Shown: piece after piece, positions 5,610-10,852 of the stretch
Position numbering within the stretch: position 1 is the first letter of the stretch
Layout: every line of letters begins with the position of its first letter
Assembly (NCBI GenBank): GCA_934162555.1
Contig: CAKPJE010000025.1
Span: 1 to 10,852 of the forward strand
Reading direction: 5' to 3'
Length of the DNA: 10,852 bases
DNA from: an uncultured Bacilli bacterium
GTDB taxonomy: Bacteria; Bacillota_I; Bacilli_A; RF39; UBA660
Notes under the pieces: generated by a model
What the model was told of the DNA's origin: nothing
Database searches by the model: none
Seen by the model: the letters and a program-made list of their open reading frames with translations, nothing else
Program-made: the position numbers and the translations under genes

Positions 5610-8487
5610 CTTTTTTGAATACTAATAATTTACTTAGTATATAGTTAAGTACAAGTACAACAAATTGAACAATTAATTTAGCAATGTCATTATTAAATTT
5701 TATTAGTTTAACAAATATAAACATTAAAGCCAAATCTATCAAATATGTTAATACTCTTGAACTTACAAATTTTATTGCTTCTTTCAAAGCTTCTTTATTT
5801 TTAGTTTTACTTTCAAAAACAAATATTTTATTGGTTATATAAGCAAATGCTACCGATAATATCCAAGATAAAGTATTTGCTAGTATAAAGTAAAATGTAT
5901 TTTCTATATTCATTATTCTAGAGAATATAAAATATGATACTAAACTAACTAATGTTGTTAAGGCTCCTACTATAATGTAATTAAATAATTCTTTAAATTT
6001 ATCATAAATAGACCATATTTTTTTTCTTAATGTTATATATATTGTAGTTATAAATATACTTATAATTGATATATAAATACCTAATTTTAATCCTTTTGGT
6101 TCATAGTCTAAAGCAATTTTGTGTGATCCTTCTTCTAAATTAATACCTATTAAGGAATCCAATATTTTAAAATATGAAATTTCTTTGCCATCAACTTTAA
6201 TATTCCATCCTTCATCATAAGGAATTGTAAATAGTATCATAGAATTTTCTTCTAAACTAACATCACCATTTAAGCCAGAAGATGATAATTTATTTATATT
6301 AACTTGATTATTTTTTAATATATTGTAATGTTCTTCAAAAATATCTATATCTTCATAGTAAAAATAAATATCATCCATTATTATAGAATCATTAAATTCA
6401 AGTGTAACTTTTATATTATCTTTATGTTTTCCTAAATTTAATGTACTCCATTCATATTTAGTCAAGTAATCACTATAATATTTATCATTAATGTATACTT
6501 TTATATTCGGATAATTTATACCAATACTTTCATTAACAGGGATATATAAATATAAATCTTTATTTTTTCCTTTTATATTATAGTTTATTTTCCCAATATT
6601 ATCTGTTTTATATACATTACCATCTATTTCAACATTTTCATATTCAACACTATATTGGGCTTCTTTAAATATATCTTTATCAAGTCCACTAAATGCTTTT
6701 ATTATATTGTTTTGATTTATAAATGGATTGTTATTTAATTCTATATCTTTATTTTTTATTTTATATCCTAAAGATAAATAATAAGGGTTTTCATATATTT
6801 TAATATTGTTTACTTCTTTTAATAAATCATAATTTTTATATTCATTATTTGATAAAATATATTTTATTCCAAATAAACTATCTAATAGATATGTAGAATT
6901 ATTATAGTACACTCTTGTTAGTAATTTTCTTTGACCTAATTTTTCAAATAATATTTCCGTATTTAAACTACTGGTAGAATCAAAATGACTTATTCCATTA
7001 TAGTTAAAGATCATTGAATCATTAATTGATAACATTTTTTTATTTGTTTCTCTATCAAATGTTTTTTCCATTCTATAAAATGTATCATCATTTATAGAAT
7101 TTACTACTTCTTTTATATTACTTACATAATTTTTATATTCATTCATGTATTGTTTATCAGACATTTTTAACATTGCTACATTCGCGAATACGTTTATAAA
7201 TAAATCAATTATAACTAAATAATAGATTGTTTTTTTATTATTTTCCATAAAATACAAATATAGTAGTCCTAATATTATACTTATAATAATGCTTATGTTA
7301 TATGTTGTCATATTGAATTTAAATCTATATAGTAAAACAAGTAAACTTAAGATTATTAATATATATTTTGCATATTTATATGTTTTTTTAGAGTATTCTG
7401 ATTTATTATAAGATCTAATAGCAAGTGTTATCATGAAGAAAACAAATATGAATGCATGTCTATAATTAAAGCAGTTAGGATTTGTTAATCCATGAAATAA
7501 TAAGCATAATGGTTTAAATGTAAAGGTTGTTGCTAGTACAAATAAACTTATTCCGTTTATTATTTTTTCTTTTTTTTGAATATTTTTGTTAAAGAAATAT
7601 AGTATTACTAATATAAATACAAACATACTTGATGCAATCATTGGTCCACCATGCCATGTTTCATTTACACCGACAGAAGCTGTAAATGCTTTAGCGATTA
7701 CATGCATGTATGATATATTAAAGCCTAAATCTATTCCATTACTCATTAACTTGCCATTCATTAAACCTAGTACTGATGGTAATAGTATGAAAGCAGATAT
7801 CATGCCTGATAATAAAGATGATACCATATAATCTATTATTACTTTAAATTTATCTATTCTTTTATAGACAAATATATATTTATATATGAAATATAATACT
7901 GATGTTATGCATATTATAAATCCTATATAATAATTGAATATAATTGCTAAACTTAGTGTTAGTATATATAATAGTGGACTTCTATTTTCAAATATTTTAT
8001 CTATTCCTAGTATTACTAATGGGAATAATATAATTGAATCAAACCACATTATATGATACATATAAACTATATTATATGCCATTAATCCATAACATATAGA
8101 AAATAATACTGTATTTTTTCTATATTTTTTAGACAAATAATATTCCATTGTCATAGAACATAAGCCTATTTTTATAATCATTAGTATTGTTATTAATATT
8201 TTCATGTTTTCTGGTTTAAAAAATATTACTAATATATTAAATACACTCATTAAATAGTATCCTATTAATGGTATCATATTTTGTCCTAATGTACTAGAAA
8301 AGGTGTATTTAAAATTGTTTTGACCTAATAAGATAGTTCTTAAATAACTTAAAAAAGTTACATATTGGGTATTTGAATCTATAACTACCATACTTCTATT
8401 ACCGAATGGGAATATACCTAATAATATGAATGATAATAGAATTATACCAATAGTTATTCCAAATGCTTTAAATAAATTCTTTTTCAT
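5602..8487 (-). CDS. YfhO-type GT-C-like glycosyltransferase fused to a GtrA/GtcA flippase domain
   Basis: The 961-residue multi-spanning protein has three parts. Residues 1 to about 440 are a YfhO-like membrane core with a first-loop acidic motif VIDSNTQYV (D37, where GT-C enzymes keep a catalytic Asp) and the family motif YHIMWFDS (W148-D150). Residues about 440-800 form a large extracytoplasmic region ending in a beta-rich domain (PYDEGWNIKVDGKEI) and one membrane span. Residues 827-961 are a complete four-helix GtrA domain (NYIIVGALTTL, YITNKIFVFES, FVSSRVLTYLIDL, NYILSKLLVFKK). GtrA proteins are thought to flip undecaprenyl-phosphate sugars; in Bacillus subtilis CsbB, GtcA and YfhO act together in lipoteichoic-acid glycosylation. 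The fusion suggests flipping and transfer in one chain; the acceptor is unknown. ATG 8487 follows GGAGG (8492-8496). A TTG at 8514 is rejected because it lies upstream of the predicted -10. Confidence 0.88.
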   Translation of the reverse strand: MKKNLFKAFGITIGIILLSFILLGIFPFGNRSMVVIDSNTQYVTFLSYLRTILLGQNNFKYTFSSTLGQNMIPLIGYYLMSVFNILVIFFKPENMKILITILMIIKIGLCSMTMEYYLSKKYRKNTVLFSICYGLMAYNIVYMYHIMWFDSIILFPLVILGIDKIFENRSPLLYILTLSLAIIFNYYIGFIICITSVLYFIYKYIFVYKRIDKFKVIIDYMVSSLLSGMISAFILLPSVLGLMNGKLMSNGIDLGFNISYMHVIAKAFTASVGVNETWHGGPMIASSMFVFILVILYFFNKNIQKKEKIINGISLFVLATTFTFKPLCLLFHGLTNPNCFNYRHAFIFVFFMITLAIRSYNKSEYSKKTYKYAKYILIILSLLVLLYRFKFNMTTYNISIIISIILGLLYLYFMENNKKTIYYLVIIDLFINVFANVAMLKMSDKQYMNEYKNYVSNIKEVVNSINDDTFYRMEKTFDRETNKKMLSINDSMIFNYNGISHFDSTSSLNTEILFEKLGQRKLLTRVYYNNSTYLLDSLFGIKYILSNNEYKNYDLLKEVNNIKIYENPYYLSLGYKIKNKDIELNNNPFINQNNIIKAFSGLDKDIFKEAQYSVEYENVEIDGNVYKTDNIGKINYNIKGKNKDLYLYIPVNESIGINYPNIKVYINDKYYSDYLTKYEWSTLNLGKHKDNIKVTLEFNDSIIMDDIYFYYEDIDIFEEHYNILKNNQVNINKLSSSGLNGDVSLEENSMILFTIPYDEGWNIKVDGKEISYFKILDSLIGINLEEGSHKIALDYEPKGLKLGIYISIISIFITTIYITLRKKIWSIYDKFKELFNYIIVGALTTLVSLVSYFIFSRIMNIENTFYFILANTLSWILSVAFAYITNKIFVFESKTKNKEALKEAIKFVSSRVLTYLIDLALMFIFVKLIKFNNDIAKLIVQFVVLVLNYILSKLLVFKKEL

Positions 8488-8502
8488 AAATCCTCCAATA
8501 TG

Positions 8503-8531
8503 ATTATACAACAAGAATAAAATAATTACAA
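8503..8531 (-). promoter_or_regulatory. sigma-A-type promoter of the YfhO-GtrA gene
   Basis: On the minus strand TTGTAA (8526-8531) is followed by 17 bases and a perfect TATAAT (8503-8508). The predicted start near 8496 coincides with the first base of GGAGG, leaving a leader of only about 9 bases. The promoter makes the gene independent of the surface-protein gene upstream. Confidence 0.65.
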
Positions 8532-8639
8532 TAAAAAGGAGATTAACTCATGTGTGTATGATTATTCTATGATAATGTCTTAAGTTATTACTTTTTAACT
8601 TTAAAATATTTATGACTTTCTATTATACAATTTATAATA
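8515..8639. other. Intergenic region between the surface-protein and YfhO-GtrA genes
   Basis: These 125 bases carry the YfhO-GtrA -35 and an AT-only hairpin at the left gene's end. A second inverted repeat (AAGTTA/TAACTT, 8582-8601) has an 8-base loop and no T-run. No DGR template repeat, reverse transcriptase or accessory gene is present here. Confidence 0.6.
8621..8639 (-). terminator. AT-only hairpin directly after the surface-protein stop
   Basis: TATTATA (8621-8627) and TATAATA (8633-8639) pair over a 5-base loop, starting one base after the TAA stop (8640-8642) on the minus strand. There is no T-run, so termination would be weak; the same bases resemble a -10 element. Confidence 0.3.
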
Positions 8640-10852
8640 TTAATTCCCTGATAATACATATGGATCATTTTCTGTTCCAGATCCTGATACTATTTTAACA
8701 TTTGCATTTAGATTGATGACAGGGCGGGCACCTAGCCACGACGTCGAGCGAGTATCGGTAAGAGCCCCAGAGGGAGTCAAAGACGACACAGCCGAAACCG
8801 CTCTAGTCGTGTTGAAGTACGACGGGGAGGACGTCCAATTGTAATACCCATTATATAAATAATACTTTGAGTTCATTACATCATACATTCCACCAGCTAG
8901 TACTACTTCATCAGCTGTCATTAAACCAACTGGATAATTAAGTGCATTATTACCATAACCATTTGTTCCTTTTATATTGCTTAAAGCATTTGTTTTAAGT
9001 GTAAACTTATCATTATTATTCTTACATATCAATGTTGGTTCGTGTGATGTCATCATTCTGTAAGAAGGATCATAAAAAGTTGTTTTATTTAACGTATAGC
9101 CATCTCCTATACTCCAGGATTTTTGACTTATACTTCGATCATTACAAAATATTTGATTTACAAGATAACCTTCTAAGTTTTTATCATATATATTAGTTTT
9201 ATACCAATTATCAAGTGTTATTTTCATTTCCGAATCCTTTATATTTGATGTTGCACTTTCATAACTTTTAGAAAATAATCCATGATATTGTATTACCGCT
9301 CTATTAGTATATGGTATATATGATGTTACTCCATTTGTTGTTTTCGAATATGCTGGCACACCTTTTATTTCACTTGCTATTTGACAAGTTACTTGGTTAT
9401 TTGAAAAAGTACCATAATCAAAACACGTGTATTTATAATCACTTGTATACTTCCAAATAGACACAGTTGAACTGCTATCTGTCTTATCATAGTTTTCATA
9501 TAATTCTGGCCAGGCTTTATATACACAATCGGTTCCAACATTACAAGTTATTGTACAAGTTTTAGTAGTACTATTACAAGTTGGGGCATTCTTTGAAAAA
9601 TAATATTTAATTCCTGCATTCATATTTGTAAATGTATTATACCCACTTAACTTACTTGGATTTGTATTTGGGTATGATGCATATTCTAAGTCATCATCAT
9701 TATACATATATCCCACATATGTTGAACCTAAAAATTTATCGTTTATTGGGCTTGTTTTTATATATGTTCCAGTACCTGTATGATTATCTTTTGTTCCTGA
9801 ATAAATTAGTCTTATACTTCCATCACCATTTATTCTTAAGATTCGCCAGTAAAATCCACCAAAGCTTACCCAGTTACTATTTACTTCACCTCTAAAGTAA
9901 TAACTTTTGGTATTATTTTCATCTTCAATAGAATAGAGACCAGCTTTTGATGAATAATCTTCATTTAAATTAAATGTATATTTATCATAATCAGTTATAA
10001 CTATTTTATTATTGACTTCTTCATAAGCATATATCTTGTATACTGTCGTGCATGTAGCTAAATCCCAAGTATAAAGACATGTATAACCTCCATTATTCTT
10101 TATTTCTTCTATAGTACCTACTTTTCTATCGGTTAATGTTCTATAACCTGTTACATTACTGAATGTTATTGGATTTGTTGTATAGTAATACATTATATTT
10201 GATGTATTATTTGTATTATAGTTTTTGTCTGTTATATGATAACTATTATTTTCTGTATATGTTAAATAGGGTTCAACTTTAGTAAAATCAGCAACTTTAC
10301 TTTCTATATTATTTCTAGCATTTTCTAAACTTTTTTCTTTTCTAAAATTAGGATAATCAGTTGCAATTAAACATTCACCTAAGTTAGTTATTTCACTATA
10401 TCTTAAACAAAATGATGTTAGATTTGTTATTGTTACATTATCTATTATATTATGTAATTTTAAGATACCATTTTCATATGTATAATGAGTATCTAATGAT
10501 AAATCATTATTTCCTTGTTTTAGTTTTAATGATGTATAATTATATTTACTCAAATCAATACTTAATTCTTCATCTTTATCTATTACACTTGGGTATATAA
10601 CTGAATTATCAAATCCTATATAATTTATAGCATATTCTGTATTCTTTGCTTGTTTTCCATTTATATCTAAACCTATACTAAATGTTTTACCTTGATAATC
10701 TATATCATGTATATTATCATTTCCACTATCATATGGCCATTCCCAGTATATTGTATATTCTTTTTCTTCTTCTAAATCTAATATACCATTTAAACTTAAA
10801 TCAGTTATATCTATTTTATCTATCTTTTCACTATCTAAATAAAACTTCATAT
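8640..10852 (-). CDS. Large surface-type protein with DGR-like variable C-terminus (N-terminus beyond right edge)
   Basis: At least 736 residues are visible; the true start is probably further right, since the first Met (10848-10850) has no room for a ribosome site and no signal peptide is seen. The early part (EKEYTIYWEWPYDSG) resembles repeats in camelysin/pilin-like surface proteins. The middle carries NWVSFGGFYWRILRINGDG (326-344), a motif I associate with large extracellular proteins of gut Bacillota. A Cys-rich stretch has C425, C432, C436 and C442. The C-terminus reads VGLMTADEVVLAGG, then YNWTSSPSYF and GARPVINL, a layout like C-type-lectin-fold modules. No LPXTG or C-terminal anchor exists. 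Residues about 671-713 are encoded by the GC-rich segment 8711-8840, a probable DGR variable region. Ligand binding or adhesion with a diversifiable face is inferred. Asn, Tyr and Thr are abundant, as expected outside the cell. Confidence 0.8.
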   Translation of the reverse strand, partial: MKFYLDSEKIDKIDITDLSLNGILDLEEEKEYTIYWEWPYDSGNDNIHDIDYQGKTFSIGLDINGKQAKNTEYAINYIGFDNSVIYPSVIDKDEELSIDLSKYNYTSLKLKQGNNDLSLDTHYTYENGILKLHNIIDNVTITNLTSFCLRYSEITNLGECLIATDYPNFRKEKSLENARNNIESKVADFTKVEPYLTYTENNSYHITDKNYNTNNTSNIMYYYTTNPITFSNVTGYRTLTDRKVGTIEEIKNNGGYTCLYTWDLATCTTVYKIYAYEEVNNKIVITDYDKYTFNLNEDYSSKAGLYSIEDENNTKSYYFRGEVNSNWVSFGGFYWRILRINGDGSIRLIYSGTKDNHTGTGTYIKTSPINDKFLGSTYVGYMYNDDDLEYASYPNTNPSKLSGYNTFTNMNAGIKYYFSKNAPTCNSTTKTCTITCNVGTDCVYKAWPELYENYDKTDSSSTVSIWKYTSDYKYTCFDYGTFSNNQVTCQIASEIKGVPAYSKTTNGVTSYIPYTNRAVIQYHGLFSKSYESATSNIKDSEMKITLDNWYKTNIYDKNLEGYLVNQIFCNDRSISQKSWSIGDGYTLNKTTFYDPSYRMMTSHEPTLICKNNNDKFTLKTNALSNIKGTNGYGNNALNYPVGLMTADEVVLAGGMYDVMNSKYYLYNGYYNWTSSPSYFNTTRAVSAVSSLTPSGALTDTRSTSWLGARPVINLNANVKIVSGSGTENDPYVLSGN
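8711..8840 (-). other. Probable diversity-generating-retroelement variable region
   Basis: By my count 75 of 130 bases are G or C (58%), while the 70 bases to the left and 60 to the right are about 29-30% GC. Coding-strand composition is C 43, T 36, G 32, A 19: A is the rarest base here although it is very common in the rest of the gene. The frame stays open and encodes residues 671-713 at the extreme C-terminus, between conserved WTSSPS and RPVINL. DGR variable regions are about this long, lie at this end of C-type-lectin-fold targets, and lose A because template adenines are replaced. No template repeat is in the window. Alternatives are a recombined foreign segment or a sequencing chimera; neither readily explains the preserved domain motifs. 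Confidence 0.72.
8715..8732 (-). other. Candidate initiation-of-mutagenic-homing (IMH) site at the 3' end of the variable region
   Basis: On the coding strand the end of the GC-rich block is GGTGCCCGCCCTGTCATC, encoding GARPVI. In known DGRs the 3' end of the variable region carries a short GC-rich tract at which cDNA integration starts. Position and composition fit; the exact border cannot be set without the template repeat. Confidence 0.4.

Noticed and set aside
7586..7831. Open frame on the plus strand opposite YfhO
   Set aside because: Antisense shadow of the membrane core, without ribosome site or promoter.
8538..8562. AAAAGGAG followed by ATG on the plus strand in the gap before the surface gene
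   Set aside because: The frame from this ATG has only three codons before TGA and the neighbouring GTG gives six; no plus-strand gene follows.
8829..8836. GGACGTCC and, at 8739-8746, CGACGTCG palindromes inside the GC-rich island
   Set aside because: Restriction-site-like words expected in a GC-rich stretch; no evidence of function beyond the variable-region explanation.
8711..8840. Insertion of foreign DNA or mobile element as the cause of the GC island
   Set aside because: No terminal repeats or target duplication, and the segment encodes the expected domain end in frame, so in-place rewriting fits better; it is not fully excluded.
9632..9895. Open frames on the plus strand opposite the surface protein (also 10412-10600)
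   Set aside because: Composition follows from the Asn/Tyr-rich gene on the other strand; no initiation signals.

Overview
The window is AT-rich DNA with Shine-Dalgarno sites, sigma-A-type promoters, RNase Y, a YfhO-type membrane protein and standard-code genes that end in TGA. This points to a low-GC Bacillota (Firmicutes) chromosome, probably a gut-associated Bacilli or Erysipelotrichia-like lineage. In-frame TGA stops on two genes argue against the Mycoplasma code. The taxonomic placement is inference from gene content and base composition only. No intergenic gap exceeds about 170 bases, and no tRNA, rRNA, CRISPR array or insertion sequence was seen.

Left part, 1-2451: the N-terminal half of the ATP-dependent protease Lon runs off the left edge on the minus strand. 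Upstream of it on the same strand is a membrane-anchored polysaccharide-deacetylase-like protein that has lost its catalytic motifs. A small Tyr/Gly/Pro-rich protein is divergent on the plus strand. It ends at a bidirectional terminator shared with the next minus-strand gene.

Middle, 2469-5534: two paralogous sigma-70-like proteins overlap by 4 bases (ATGA) and share one strong promoter whose -35 sits in a small palindrome. Next comes RNase Y (rny), a core mRNA-decay enzyme, with its own promoter and a terminator folded around its stop codon.

Right part, 5595-10852: a 961-residue membrane protein joins a YfhO-type GT-C-like glycosyltransferase to a complete GtrA/GtcA-type flippase domain. 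This suggests a one-polypeptide flip-and-transfer step for cell-surface glycosylation. Upstream lies a large surface-type protein, truncated at the right edge.

The main discovery candidate is in the last 70 codons of that surface protein. About 130 bp (8711-8840) switch abruptly from roughly 30% to 58% GC, with only 15% A on the coding strand, while the reading frame and conserved domain motifs stay intact. This looks like the variable region of a diversity-generating retroelement (DGR), in which adenines of a template repeat are replaced during reverse transcription. The template repeat and reverse transcriptase are not in this window, so the call rests on composition, position and protein context.
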